64,000 nucleotides of DNA from Taiwanofungus camphoratus. Taxonomy: Eukaryota > Basidiomycota > Agaricomycetes > Polyporales > Taiwanofungaceae. Under the pieces are notes generated by a model. That model was not told the DNA's origin, searched no databases, and saw only the letters and a list, made by a program, of their open reading frames with translations. Positions 35,962-47,585 of the stretch are shown piece by piece. The stretch lies in NCBI GenBank assembly GCA_003999685.1, contig CP021223.1, positions 620,001 through 684,000 on the forward strand, read 5' to 3'. A program made the translations under genes and the position numbers. Numbering within the stretch: the stretch's first letter is position 1; each line of letters opens with the position of its first letter.

Positions 35962-36527
35962 TGACTACTTGCTTGTGTTCGGTCTGAATATGAGTCCGTG
36001 TGTATCTATACTTACTATTTGGTTCATCGGGATCGGGCATCTAGTTGTTTCTGATGATATTGCTATCGCATAAGTACTGTCATCTGTTCTTTGTTTTGAA
36101 TCGTTCATGAAGAATCCGGTCAAGTGTGGAAGGAAAAGGTGTGCCTTGTATAGGATCTTATCTATGAGCAGAGGAAGCAATGTCCGACAATACAAACATG
36201 CCTCCAAGTCGGTTATATAAAGCACCTGGTAGTAACTCGAATTTGCTGTTTGGCACACGTTGCGCTCTACCTAGAACTCTTGACCTTTCCTTACACACGG
36301 AGTTCTGAATCGGCATCGGGGTTCTGCAAAAGATCCTGTGGCTAGTACTGGCAGTCGCTTCGGAGCTCGGAGCCCCGGAACAGAGGTATGGTCACTGAAT
36401 AGATTCCGTTGCCCCCTTCCTATTTCGCAGATCACCTCCACGCACCATTTCTCATAAATGCTCTGGCTGCTTGCATCGACAACAACTAGCTTACAAATGT
36501 CTATTGGATTTGATCCATTTAGTCACC
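35962..36527. other. intergenic, PAQR to PTH1
   Basis: 566 bp with no supported gene. A TATATAA lies at 36213-36219, about 310 bp before the PTH1 start codon, too far to assign with confidence. Confidence 0.45.
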
Positions 36528-37225
36528 ATGTCTCCCACTTCATCTCATATCCTGGTTGTTGGCCTCGGAAACCTGCCATATCCCCTAACACGACATAGGT
36601 ACGCCGTCTAACCTGAACACCGGACGATTCAGAGCGCGCTCAAGCTCTTTCGAGCGTTGGGCATATCATCATAGATTCATTAGCATCTCGCCTTGGTATA
36701 CCTTTGAAGTCAGACAGGAGATACGGCGGTTATAGGGCCACCAGTGCAGCAGTGACTATGGGTTCTACAGCAGTCACTCTCACATTATACAAGCCTAGTG
36801 AGCAATATGTTAAACCGTTATAAGTCCGCATTGTCATGCGCTTCATGCGTACACCAGAAGCTCTGATGAATATTTCAGGCAAGCCAGTCACCGATGCCTT
36901 ACACTCGAGTGCCATTGCTCCGTCGAACATGGTGGTAATCCATGATTCTCTATCACACAAACCGCAGACAATCTCACCGAAATCCGGAGGCTCCGCGAAT
37001 GGACACAATGGTGTCCGGAGCATCATCGCCGCACTGCGTGGCAATATGGACTTTCACCGTCTAAGGATCGGCATCGGACGCGACGCTGAGGTTGATTCTG
37101 CTGAATACGTCCTCGGACCCCTTTCTTCTTCTGAGCGTCAATTTTGGGGAACGAATGGGGAAGGCACCGAACTAGTGTGGAGAGAACTCTCGAAAATGAC
37201 TGGTCATATGTTCGGCCCGCGATAG
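36528..37225 (+). CDS. PTH1: Peptidyl-tRNA hydrolase, Pth1 (bacterial/mitochondrial) type
   Basis: Releases tRNA from prematurely dropped peptidyl-tRNA; in fungi it usually serves mitochondria. The ATG at 36528 gives MSPTSSHILVVGLGNLPYPL. The Asn of GLGN and the catalytic His of TRHSVGH (across intron 1) are present, then LYKPKALMNISGKPV, VIHDSL with the catalytic Asp (the family usually has HDDL), and GGSANGHNGVRSI with the tRNA-binding Asn and His. Three exons were joined cleanly; the second intron begins GTGAGC near 36798. No long mitochondrial leader is visible, and the classical GNPG motif reads GNLP. The end is GHMFGPR. Confidence 0.85.
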
Positions 37226-37745
37226 ACTATGGGCTTGTGGTGGGTAAATCCCCTTGATCAAAATGCAAAGTCCTTGCCTGCGTCTGATCTCAAATCATGT
37301 CGCTTGCAGTATCATGGGTTATGCAATGACATTGCTACATGTGTTCTCCCAAATGCTATCAGACCTATCGACGACCGCATACTGGCATTTATCTGTCAAT
37401 GTGCACATGCCATCAAAGCAAATTGTCACTGAGTTGTCAGATCATGTCGAGCGCTAAACAAAAGCATGCAATTTTTGGCTTCTATCTCGCTTCTAACGGC
37501 CGTGATACACCTCTTTTAGCTCGGCAATACAGCAAACAACTGTCAATAAGACGAAACCGTGGCGGTCCGCGTCGAAGGTGTCCGGGTATTCTCTGCCGTT
37601 ATTCATAATTCTCTGCATGTGCTACATTCCTGAGATTATTTGTTAATCACCTAAGGTTGATTCTCAAGGGTCAAAGTACTTAAGGGTCAGGCCTGATGTT
37701 GTGAGCTGTTCACGTAGAGCGCGACACCAACTCGTAGTAGGTGCT
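37226..37745. other. intergenic, PTH1 to first GH92 gene
   Basis: 520 bp. No gene is seen; it should contain the promoter of the GH92 gene at 37746. Confidence 0.45.
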
Positions 37746-40700
37746 ATGATGGGTCTCTTCTCTTCGCTACTGGTGGGAGCTTCTCTACTTCGTCTTGTCG
37801 ATGCGCAGCCTTCTCCCGTGGTTCAAGAGCGCATATTCGACGCTATTGCGAAAGCCGCGGAGGACTCAACAAACATCGACTATACCGAATTTGTTAATGT
37901 CTACATAGGAACTGACAATTACGGCGATGTTTGGTGAGCCTTCAGATCAAGTAGCTTCCTATGCTGGTCTACAATAACGTTGTGTAGCCCTGGAGCTTCT
38001 GTTCCGTTCGGAATGGTAAACTGTTGATATCTTTCGTGGATATATTGCGTTGGTTACCTTTTATGTCTCAGGTCAAATTCTCCACTGACCTAACAGGCTA
38101 TGCTCCTGCCGGTTAGTACGCTTGCGGAGATCCTTGAGCTCATTGAATATTTAACGCTCGTGGATTAGGATATGTTACTGATCCTACACAAAAGATTCGG
38201 GGCCTCAGTCCTCTACATGACAGCGGTACAGGATCTTCACTGGGTCTGATTTTAGCATCTTCTTTTGAATTAATGCGGATACTAAATATGCCGGACAGGA
38301 ACATACGGTAACTTTGAGATCATGCCTCTCATGTGCCCGGACGGGTTCTACTCGTGCGCGGTTAGATTAGATGAACGCGAACGGTATAGAAAGAATAATA
38401 CAGATGTGATCAAGATCATCGTCATCCAGCATTGTGCACGGGCCGTGTTGATTTATTTTCGTGCAGGAAGCATACCCTGGCTACTTCGCGCAAACTCTCG
38501 ATAACGACATCAAGATGGAAGCCACATCTACTCGCCGCGCTGGTCTCGAGCGCTTCACCTTCCCAAATGGCACTAAGCCCTATTTCACTCTCGATCTAGC
38601 TAATGACCTTCCCCAATCTTTCGCCGGTGGTTCATTGTACATCGACCCGGTTTTAGGAAGAATTACCCTCGGTGGTCTGTGGGGCTCGAGGTGCGCATGC
38701 TTGCAAAAGCTTGCTACAATTATCTATATTCTGTTACATAGTTTTGGACCTGGCCAGTATCATTACCAGGCGTTTGCATGTTATGATCTGCTTAATGGCG
38801 GGAAGCAGAAGCTGGGTGAATACGGCGTGTGGACAGGAGACACGTGAGTTTCTGTCGGATTTCGACGTGTCTGTGATTGGGGTATGACTTAATCATACCT
38901 TATGTCTAGTTATGGCTTGGATGACTGGCCTGCCGCAATTGGTCTAGGGCTGACTAACTTGACTCTTCCAGAGAATCTTATAGGCGACTATTACCAGTCC
39001 GGTGCTTTGTTCTCGTATGACGAGGAACCAAGCGAAATAACCATCCGAGTGGGAGTCTCGTTCAGGTCCGCGGAACAAGCTTGTCTCAATGCAGAAACAG
39101 AGTTGGGAAACTCTACCTTTGAGGAGATTGTAGCTCAATCGAAAGCGCTATGGAATGAAAAACTGAGCAAAATCGAAATTGACTTTGCCCAAACGTCCCC
39201 AAATATCACTGAACTTCTTTATTCGTCTCTATATCGGGCATCGTTAACTCCTGTGAGGTTTGTCGCTGCTGTCAAGTGTAATTACTAAGATGGTTTGCAA
39301 CAGAATAATGCGACGGACGAGACCCAGGGTGATTTCGAAAATACGACGCACTTTTACTTTGATTCATTATATTGCAGGTGTGTCTTGACACAGCGTGCAA
39401 TACCAAAAGCTGATGCCGTTTCAGCTGGGACTCTTTCCGTACATTTTATCCCTTGATGGCTCTTTATTCACCACTAGACTTTGCACAAATTGTCGACAGT
39501 TATATCGACGGTTACCTAAAAAGGGGTTGGATGCCCGAGTGCAGGGCCAATAATCTACCGGGTTGGACGCAAGGAGGTGGCTCTCTAAGCTTCCTTCTGG
39601 TGTCCATATAATAACCTGTCTCATCCTCAGGCTCAAGTGCAGATGTCATTGTCGGTCATTTTGCGGCGACCTATCACAATGAAGCATCTGCACTCGGGAT
39701 AGACTTGGAGCAATTGTATGCAGCTATGCTTGCAGATGGGGAACTCAATCCTCCGGAATGGAACATACAAGGCCGTCAGGCCGACGCATACAAGTGAGCA
39801 GACAGCCAATCTCGACCCATTTTGTGCTTGAATCCTTTGCATTCTTCAGTCGGTATGGATATGTACCATTTGCCGTCCTTGACACGACAAGCACTGGTCG
39901 CCAGACTCGCGAAGGCAGCAGAACGCTTGAGGTGGGTGCTTGCGTCTGGCATGAAATTATACATTGACAGTTCCATTATAGTACGCTTTTGAAGACTTTG
40001 CAATACGTCAAGCGGCGGTACTTTTGAATAAGACCGACGATATAGCTACGTATACCAATCATTCTTATGTACTTGTCCATCCACTCTCTTTGGGAATCAT
40101 CTGACGGATTCGCTATATTAAGTTCTATCGCAATGTTTGGGATCCGACGGTCGTGAGCCATGGATTTCACGGTGTGTTTTGCGCGACATCCGCTACCATA
40201 CTCTCAACAGCGTGTTAGGCTTTCCTCAGAAGCGATTTGCAAATGGAAGTTTCTTCTATACCGATCCCATTGATTGTTCGCCTGTAGACACAGATCCCAA
40301 CCGAGAATGTTCACTGCAGGGCGACAACATTGTGGGGTTTTATGAATCGTCTTCTTGGGAATATAGTTTGTGCGTACTTGACCTTCGAAAGCCCTCCGAA
40401 GTCTGAAACCTTTCAGCTTTGCACCACATGATATGGCTTACATCGTGCAGTTAATGGGAGGAAACGTACGTCGTCATACAGTAACCATGTCTGGCCTGCT
40501 CATTTCAAGGTGTCAGGATACGTTCGTCAACCGACTGGACCATTTTTTCAACGTACGTACCCAATGCTCTGTGTAAACAACCAATGGGCCGTGTTAGACA
40601 ACCCATCACCAGGCTAGCTTGTTCAATGTCGGAAATGAGCCGTCTTTCGATGTGAGTAATTCATAATTGCAGACCAAATAGCTACTTGATTACTTTACTT

Positions 40701-41327
40701 GTTACTCCAAGACTCCTGTCCTTTACCACTACGCCGATCATCCAACTAAAAGCGTTGACCAAGTGCACAATACCGTGTTCTCATTTTTCGATATTAGTAT
40801 GAATTCATAGCATTCGTCCTCAGCGTAGAATGAACTAAAGCTTCGAATTTAGCACCAGCCGGACTGCCAGGCAATGATGATCAAGCAGCTATGGCTACTG
40901 TGCTCATTTTCCACCTGCTTGGGCTATTTCCTGGTAAGGACTCGCCCCCACTAGATTCTACTCGTTTAATAATGAGTGTTCGGGACTCTTAGTACCGTCT
41001 ACGTCACAGCTCCTCGTCATGTCGCCTTTTCTACCGACCTACACCATCCACAATAGTTTCCTGAACGTCAGCACAACGGTCACAGTCAAGAACTTCGATC
41101 CTCGTTCGGTGCAGCAGACGATCCCGTCAGGCGTTGCCGCTTATGTTAAGAACATCACCATCAATGGCAAAGCATCCCCTTCGCGATGTTATTTCGATTT
41201 CTATGACGTTTTCCGTGTCGGAGGAGAGGTAGTGATCGAAGTCACCGCGGACAAGAATTCTGTCGACGATTGCGGTGGCTTTTTGCCAGACTCGTTATCT
41301 ACAGGGGGGTTCGCTCGGGTGCGATGA
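37746..41327 (+). CDS. GH92 family alpha-mannosidase, secreted, copy 1
   Basis: GH92 enzymes are calcium-dependent exo-alpha-1,2/1,3-mannosidases with an inverting mechanism. The ATG at 37746 opens a signal peptide (MMGLFSSLLVGASLLRLVDA). The mature N-terminus follows: NVYIGTDNYGDVWPGASVPF, then GLSPLHDSGTG and GTYGNFEIMPLM. The catalytic half includes ERYRKNNTD, LPGWTQGG, the YNRYGYVPFAVLDTT region, GSRTLEYAFEDFA, NVWDPTVV, and FYESSSWEYSFFAPHD with the family's catalytic Glu region. The last domain ends SPFLPTYTIHNSFLNVST and VTVKNFDPRSVQQTIP. About 17 introns are present. Where I checked the joins (for example 40066-40121 and the GTGCGT intron near 40372) the frame holds, so the gene looks intact. 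A paralogue lies inverted at 55093-58680. Confidence 0.88.
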
Positions 41328-41487
41328 AAAGGTATTTCGAATACGAAGATGCAATACATAGCAGTAGAGCATAGCAATGATACAACTACAAGTAGCGTAG
41401 AAGAAACCGATAGCGCGCGAGTACATAACTGGAATACAGATCAGTGGCCTGGCCTATATGTCATCTCCAAATACTAAGCTATAACAG

Positions 41488-43381
41488 CTACGATGTAGAA
41501 GGACCTGCAGTGGGTTTTGCTGGAGGCCTGATCAAGAGTATACCTGGATTTTTAACATCCGGTGTAGCCTCTATATGGAAGCTACCGAAGGATCAGCGAG
41601 TATCAACATCTTGAGCTGTACTCACTTACTCTTGCATAGCCCCTATGATTGCGTTCTTCAGGACAGGTATCTTCCCCTTGGAGTGATTACCTCGACCCGT
41701 TATAATACGCAACTCAGGAACACCAGCAACGATAGCGTCATACAAAGCTTCCTGAACCTTGGCGACGGCTTCGGCGACTTTGAGGCGATGAACATCTATC
41801 GACTGTGGTTCAGGCTTCATATTATGAGCTAGTAATCATCATCAGCTTCATGACCATCACCTTGGGCAAAAGGTGCATAATACCTGTCCAATACCGACGA
41901 GCAGCCTTTGCATGCAACAGTTTCGCATCTTCCTTGGCCCGTTCGCACTCGACCTTCAAACGGAAAGCGCTCCAGTACTCCTTATTTCTGTTAGCCTCCT
42001 CGTACTCGCGCTTCAGTCTGGACATGGTAGCCATAGCATCCTCCGCCTGTTTGCGAAGATCGTCAGCTCTGGTGATTATCGCATCTCGAGAATGCGCTGT
42101 TATGTCGCTTTCACCCGCCTCTGTATCTGCATTAGACCTATTGTCTGCAGCGACCTGCTCCGCCTGATCATAGGAAGGCGGAGGGCTCCTGTTCGCACTC
42201 TCCCTTTCCACTACAGCAACCTCAGCGTCGACTGGGGCGTCCGTAGGAGCGCCCAGATCGGCATTGTCCCCGTCCTCTGCGACAATTTCCATGTGGTTCG
42301 GGCTGTCTGGAGTAGAGATATCAAGCATGCTCTCTATAGGCGGCTGCAGACCAGGACTCGGCTGAGGGTCTAAAATCTCAGGCATGATCAATTGAGGTTC
42401 GGGGAATGTGACTTCTTGTTCTTCCTGCTCGTTAGGCGTCTCGTCTGCAGTGTCTGCAATCAGCCGACTGGGAATGGGTATTGGAGGGAGATCGACTAGC
42501 TCAGTAGGATTCATGGTGGGAGTACGTTCGTGGTCGTGTCCTTCGTCGTTTTCGTCAATGATCGTGACCGGTGGCAACTGTTCTGTTATGGGCGTAGAAG
42601 GGCGGTCTACTGGAGTGGTGAGACCGGAATGATTCTCAGGGGGGCCATCCACCACGATCCTCGGGAAGCTGCCCTCAGTCGGAGTGGTGAGGCCGGAAGC
42701 GATGGACGCCGAACGTCCTCCAAACTCTGGAGGAGATTCCTGCGCCGGGGTATCGGGAATGACGGGTAGGTTAATGTACTCGAGTTCTGAGGGTGCTCGC
42801 TGCTGTTCTCGACTAGCATCAGTCTCGGCTTCTGACCATTCTGAAAAGGAGCCCGGTAAGGGACGAGAAGACGGTCGGCGAGCAGGTGTTGGGGGAGGCT
42901 GTGGTCGTGGTTGGGATGGTTGTGACCGCGGGTACGGTCGCAGAGGGGGACTGCGTGCTGCATTGCTGGAGACCGTAGAGGTAGAGGGTATCTGAATGAA
43001 CTGGACACGCGAAGGAGTGCGGCTCGATGGAAGAGCACCGAGGAACGGTAGAGAGCGGCGGATGCGACGCCAAAGCCTGCGGAACCGCTTGTCCTCCATC
43101 ATGTCTACCCCGACGTCTGTGAGCAGCATGCCCATGGCGGTCCATAGAACAACAATAGTCATTCTTGTCAGACTTTCCGTGAAGAGGAGATCGATGAACA
43201 ACCTGAAGCCGAAGGCGACATAAGGGTCAAATGAGGACGGAAATTTAGCGAGAAAATGGTGCAGCACTGCGCCCTCCCATAGCCCAACGAGCGAGCCGTT
43301 CACTCTATGGTTGTGGTTGGTGACAGCGTCGATGATAGCGCGCAGAACGAGTCCAACGCCAATGGCGAAGATATTGTCCAT
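41488..43381 (-). CDS. Membrane-anchored DUF1771-Smr domain protein
   Basis: The ATG at 43379-43381 starts MDNIFAIGVGLVLRAIIDAV, a hydrophobic helix, with a second helix near TRMTIVVLWTAMGMLLTDVG. A basic stretch follows (FRRLWRRIRRSLPFLG), then about 280 Pro/Ser/Thr/Glu-rich, probably disordered residues. The C-terminus has a DUF1771 helix pair (RADDLRKQAEDAMATMSRLK through LLHAKAARRYW) and an Smr domain: IDVHRLKVAEAVAKVQEAL, then LRIITGRGNHSKGKIPVLK with the TGRG.H..G nuclease-type loop. The last exon joins at the acceptor near 41564 and reads DFHIEATPDVKNPGILLIRP, with the stop at 41488-41490. Smr domains usually act on nucleic acid (mRNA cleavage in no-go decay, mismatch repair). The TM anchor points to an ER or mitochondrial surface role; this is inference. 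Confidence 0.8.
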
Positions 43382-43651
43382 CTGTCATGCCCGACCTGCA
43401 GTGAGAGGATGTGATACGGTCAGAGGGTCGCCTCGTGGCTTGCTGGGCCGTGATGGGAGGACATACACCACATGCCAAAACAGGGCAGTCTCTATTGTTC
43501 TCGCTACACAAGATACTGTGACAATAGTATAAATACACAGTCGATGAGAAACCGTCTCGCTGAATACATCCACACCTGCAGGATATCAATATCAAGTACA
43601 CGTCTTCCACTCTCCGTAGAAAATAAACATAAAGCCGCGGCCATCTTACAG

Positions 43652-45388
43652 TCATGCAAAGTCCAAGACCTCCACTCTGCCCGTCCTGTCCCCAATGGCA
43701 ATCCGCCCAACGGTATCCTCCAGCGCTGTCGACACAATAGAGTACTTCTTCCAGAGGATCTCGCCCATATCACACCTGCGGGAATATAGGTTGCCCGAGC
43801 AAAGATGTAGGTTGTTTCCCTCACAGACCCTCGCCTTCGCATCTCCTGGTTCGTCGTTACTAGTGACGTGAAAGCCCATGAGGCAGCGCGCAGGGTACGT
43901 CGAATGCCGCGTGGTCACGTTCCGCGTCTGCATCCAGAAGCCCTTCCCGCCAGGGCCCGCACTCAGACGTCCACACGATGGCGGGACAACGACCACGTGC
44001 GTATAGACCTCGGGGAACACACACGGGACGCGGAATGGCTCATCCACTCGCTGCGCGCCCGCGGGGAGCGGCAGCAAGTCGAACTGCTGGATCGTGTCCA
44101 GTCCGTCGTCGTTGCATCGTGCGAGGACCGTGACAGGCTCCGCAGGCCACTCACATGGCCCCTCGCCTCCCCCGCCCGTGGTCCGCGCGACAACCACTGC
44201 ATCACTTACGGGCAGGTCCACGTGCACACACGCTCCCCGAATCTTGGGGTGCCACGTCCGCACACGGTTCCACACTGGAGCATAGTCCAGCTGAAACGAC
44301 TGCTCCCGCACGACCAGTACATAGCGCCCAATCACTTTGACCGCCAGAATCTTGTTCGGCCGCTGTGCGTCTCATTGTAAGCGAGATGGCCGTCAATACG
44401 ACAAATCGATGTCTTACATCAGGTACTAACACGTCGCCGTGCAACTTGCCCATCGACCTGGCTTCCACGGGGGGCCTGAAGAACCACGCGACGAGCGGAT
44501 CACCAAAGAGAACGTACTCCCCGCGCATTGCGTGCAACGGAAGCACATTGTTGCGGTTCCCCTTCAGCCGGGTCATCAGCACGAACCGCCCGTGGAACTT
44601 GTCTAGTCCCAGCGCGCAAACGTCGACGACACCGTCCCTGGGTGCAAAGCCGTCGGTCATCATGAACGCACGGCAGGCATCACACTCACGTCGACGTGTC
44701 GCCCGTCACATATGCAAGGACCGCCCGGCTCCCCGCCTCCTCGTTCACGATTATCTGGTCCACCTTCTGGCTGCTTACCCACTCCGCGACCCGGTATGCC
44801 CCCGAGCCGTCCAGAGGCACCTCCCAGCAGGTGATTGTCCGCCCGACCAGCGTCACGAGAAATTCGCCGTTGCATCCGGGCAGGAACAGCACTTGGCTGA
44901 CTGTGGGCCTGTGCTGTTCCGGCGTCTCTTCTGGCAGGCACTTGGCCGCGTGGAATTCAATGGACCGCCGCGGCTTGGGCTGGGGCGAGCACCAGTTCTC
45001 ATGGAACCTGGCAGCATGGACAGCGCGCGCCTCGAGGTGCTCTGCAGAGAAGGTCTTCAGATCTATGCCGGCAGCGGGCACCGGGAGCCCCTTGTCTATG
45101 ACATGGCGCTTCATAGCGTCATGCCAGACCCAGCGCAGTTTCGTCATGGAATAAAAACGCCGTGATGTCTGAACGCATCGTAAGTAGCACGGACAAGACT
45201 CAGGCCGGGTGGCAGACCTTTCTGAGTGCTAGAATGTCCTTAACATCGACGAAGCCTATGATGAGCAGCAAGAGGTCATCTGGAAGGCAGTGTATAGTGG
45301 CTTCTGCGCGCAGCGACAGTGACTCCGCCACAGAGGCTTGTCGCACATGCTGGAACGTGTAGCAAGGAACGGTCATCGTGGTTGTCAT
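43652..45388 (-). CDS. F-box protein
   Basis: A probable substrate adaptor of SCF ubiquitin ligases. The ATG at 45386-45388 leads to an F-box (IHCLPDDLLLLIIGFVDVKD, ILALRK spliced to TSRRFYSMTKLRWVWHDAM). The remaining roughly 430 residues contain short beta-like strands (FLVTLVGRTITCWEVPLDGS, YVLVVREQSFQLDYA, IAIGDRTGRVEVLDFA) that suggest a degenerate beta-propeller, a pattern common in agaricomycete F-box proteins. It ends with the stop at 43652-43654. The exon joins in 44330-44700 were only roughly placed. The substrate is unknown. Confidence 0.78.
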
Positions 45389-45734
45389 CGTCGTCGTAGA
45401 CGTTCAGAAGGTGCAAGGGGCATAAGAAACAACGAAGAACAAGGATACACCCAAATTGAGAGGTCAGCGCTTCAGGGTCAGCCGGTGGTCAGTCACGTGA
45501 CAGAGATACTAGGGTTGGACATGTAGTTTGCACTACACAAGCGTTATCTTGGTACTGCCGTTCGCATGACGTATTGTATACAGCAGGTTCAGGAATTGAA
45601 AGTTCGTAAATGCTTTTATACATTGCACTACATATACAAGGTGTCTTGCGAGCTACACATGAAAGATCTGTACCACAACATAAGAAATAACAGGAATAGC
45701 GTCTGACGGCGTGAGATAAGTCAAAAGCAGAAGT
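45389..45734. other. intergenic, TAF12 3' side and F-box promoter
   Basis: 346 bp; no gene is seen. Confidence 0.45.
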
Positions 45735-46999
45735 TTATATCAACTTCGCTTCTTTCTTCGCCAGTTGAACTTGAGCGAGACGATGACTCCGGAGTGTCAT
45801 TTGGGTGCCCTGAGCACCTTTCTTCCCAGTTGGAGCTACGGACACTGCAGGTGCAGTGGCTGTTTGCGAAAGTGATATTCTTGTCTCATCAGAAGCAAAG
45901 CCAGGTATGCGAATGTTGTGATTGCGCTCTGTTGGACGGTGCTGTTAAGACAATGATAATGTAAATGTGTATGAAGGTGGCGGACCAAGATGCAGTTGGA
46001 GATCCCTGACTTCAAGAGTATCACCACCTCGGTGCTTCGCAAGACGGCAACCGAAGTTAGTCACGGAATCTATGAACTCATCCGCGATATCTAACAGCAG
46101 CTGAATTCTTTTCGTAAGCAAAAGGGAACAAAATATTCGCGGCAGTCGCAGACGTACGTCTTCCACTTCCGGCTCAATCTTAACGTTCGGATCAATGCTC
46201 GAAACTAAATCTTGTATTGATCTTCGCATGCTCTGATCACCTGGTGTGTTCTTTCTTCGTGTTCGTGTCTCGTCTGTGCTTAACAATGTGGGATCCTCAT
46301 ATGGACGAGAGAGCTGTGCGGGCGTTCCTACGGCCCAGAGTCACTCGGGAAAGGGGAAGAATAGTCAAGGTGCCAACCTGAGATCCGGCCACCCGGGATG
46401 CCACCAGTTAGGGTAGGTCGCCCTTGTTGCGCAGTCTGCCACTGCACAGGTCCCGGGTTCGTCACGTTTGGCGTTTGGCTGATTGGGTAGCCCTCGTTTG
46501 AGGGTGATGCACTCAGAAACGGACTTGGGTTAGAGTTCTTGAACGCTGAATTTACAGGTACACCCTAAGAATCGACGACAAAGTCAAAAAACCTGCCAGA
46601 AGCACCTGAGTAGGGACTCACTGAGGACGCTGAAGCTGTTCCCGCCACTGATGTTGTCCCTGTCGCGGTGGAAGACGCAGTGACTGAGGTGGCACTTGCT
46701 TTGTGCTTGTCGGCATACTCTTTGAGCTGAAACCAAGTCATTCAACTCATTAGTAAGTAGCCTAGCATCATGTACAGAAACAAAGAACATAAAGGGCTCC
46801 TCACCTGCATAATCTGTTGCTGGTTAAGTTTGCCTTGCTTGGCCAGTTCACTCAGCTGGTTCATGTGTTGCGTAAGAAGCTGAGCGATCCGTTCTGAAGA
46901 GACCGGATCCCCAGTTTGCGTCTTAAAAGCATGCCCGATGGCGGTTATTATGTTGGCAGTAGCATTAGGGGAAGAATTAGGTACAGGTGTCGAGCTCAT
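45735..46999 (-). CDS. TAF12: TFIID/SAGA subunit TAF12
   Basis: TAF12 pairs with TAF4 in TFIID and with Ada1 in SAGA through an H2B-like histone fold. The ATG at 46997-46999 starts [20 protein letters not shown]. The N-terminal part is helical and Gln-rich ([20 protein letters not shown], then [15 protein letters not shown]), followed by a Ser/Thr/Pro linker. The histone fold reads [56 protein letters not shown], a close match to the family. The tail ([20 protein letters not shown]) is basic, with the stop at 45735-45737. An upstream TTG continues the frame but is not the likely start. Confidence 0.9.
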
Positions 47000-47585
47000 C
47001 GTCAGGAAGCTCAATATTTATGTTGTGCAATGATAGTAGAGTGATGGTGGTACGGAAGCAAACGATCACAAAATAACAAGGTGCACTAGCTTATGTAATC
47101 TTCGGGTTATGACATATTTTCCTTCACTCCCGCCGAGGGTTGGTGTAGTTGGTTGTTGTATCTGTCTGACATTCTCTTCACACAAGATCCTCACTTCGAA
47201 CCTGGCTCCACTCATTTTGTGATCCTATTACATATAATCCTGTTCTCACTCTTTTTCTCGCCAGCAGTGGCTCCCAAGTATGGGAAGGCGGATTTGAATG
47301 AACTGAAGTCCACGAATCTCCTAATGTAATTGCAAGGGCGAATCTGACAATAAACAAAGTTGTCGACGCTGGCATAGGGAGTATCGAATACCACGTCTGA
47401 GGACCAATATCGGAATGAAGAGAAATCAAGACGGCAAAATAGAATCGGTACCATATATGTGATGACCCCCTAAGGGTTTGTGCTCTCAACTGAGGCTCCC
47501 GATATGCCCGCGCTATGAGAAACATAGCATGAGTTTACAAAGCACTGATTTAAATTATGTATGTTCACCTTCGATCGAATAGTCA
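47000..47585. other. intergenic, between TAF12 and the epimerase remnant; holds a tRNA-like sequence
   Basis: 586 bp. A degenerate tRNA-Val-like sequence at 47137-47214 is listed separately. A minus-strand open frame over 47178-47525 overlaps it and resembles no family that I know. Confidence 0.45.
47137..47214 (+). pseudogene. degenerate tRNA-Val-like sequence (would-be anticodon GAC)
   Basis: The sequence aligns by eye with the tRNA-Val(AAC) at 4315-4388: an A-box-like TGGTGTAGTTGG, the stem-loop start TCTGTCTGACA and the B-box-like TTCGAACC followed by CTCCACTCA. The anticodon position reads GAC. About seven extra bases (TTCTCTT) sit in the anticodon loop, and the T stem has two mismatches (CTCAC/CTGGC). 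It is therefore probably a dead tRNA copy or the head of a tRNA-derived SINE, not a working tRNA. Confidence 0.6.

Noticed and set aside
47178-47525. 115-codon minus-strand frame overlapping the tRNA-like sequence
   Set aside because: It overlaps a tRNA-derived sequence, a second frame over the same region looks equally good, and there is no known domain.
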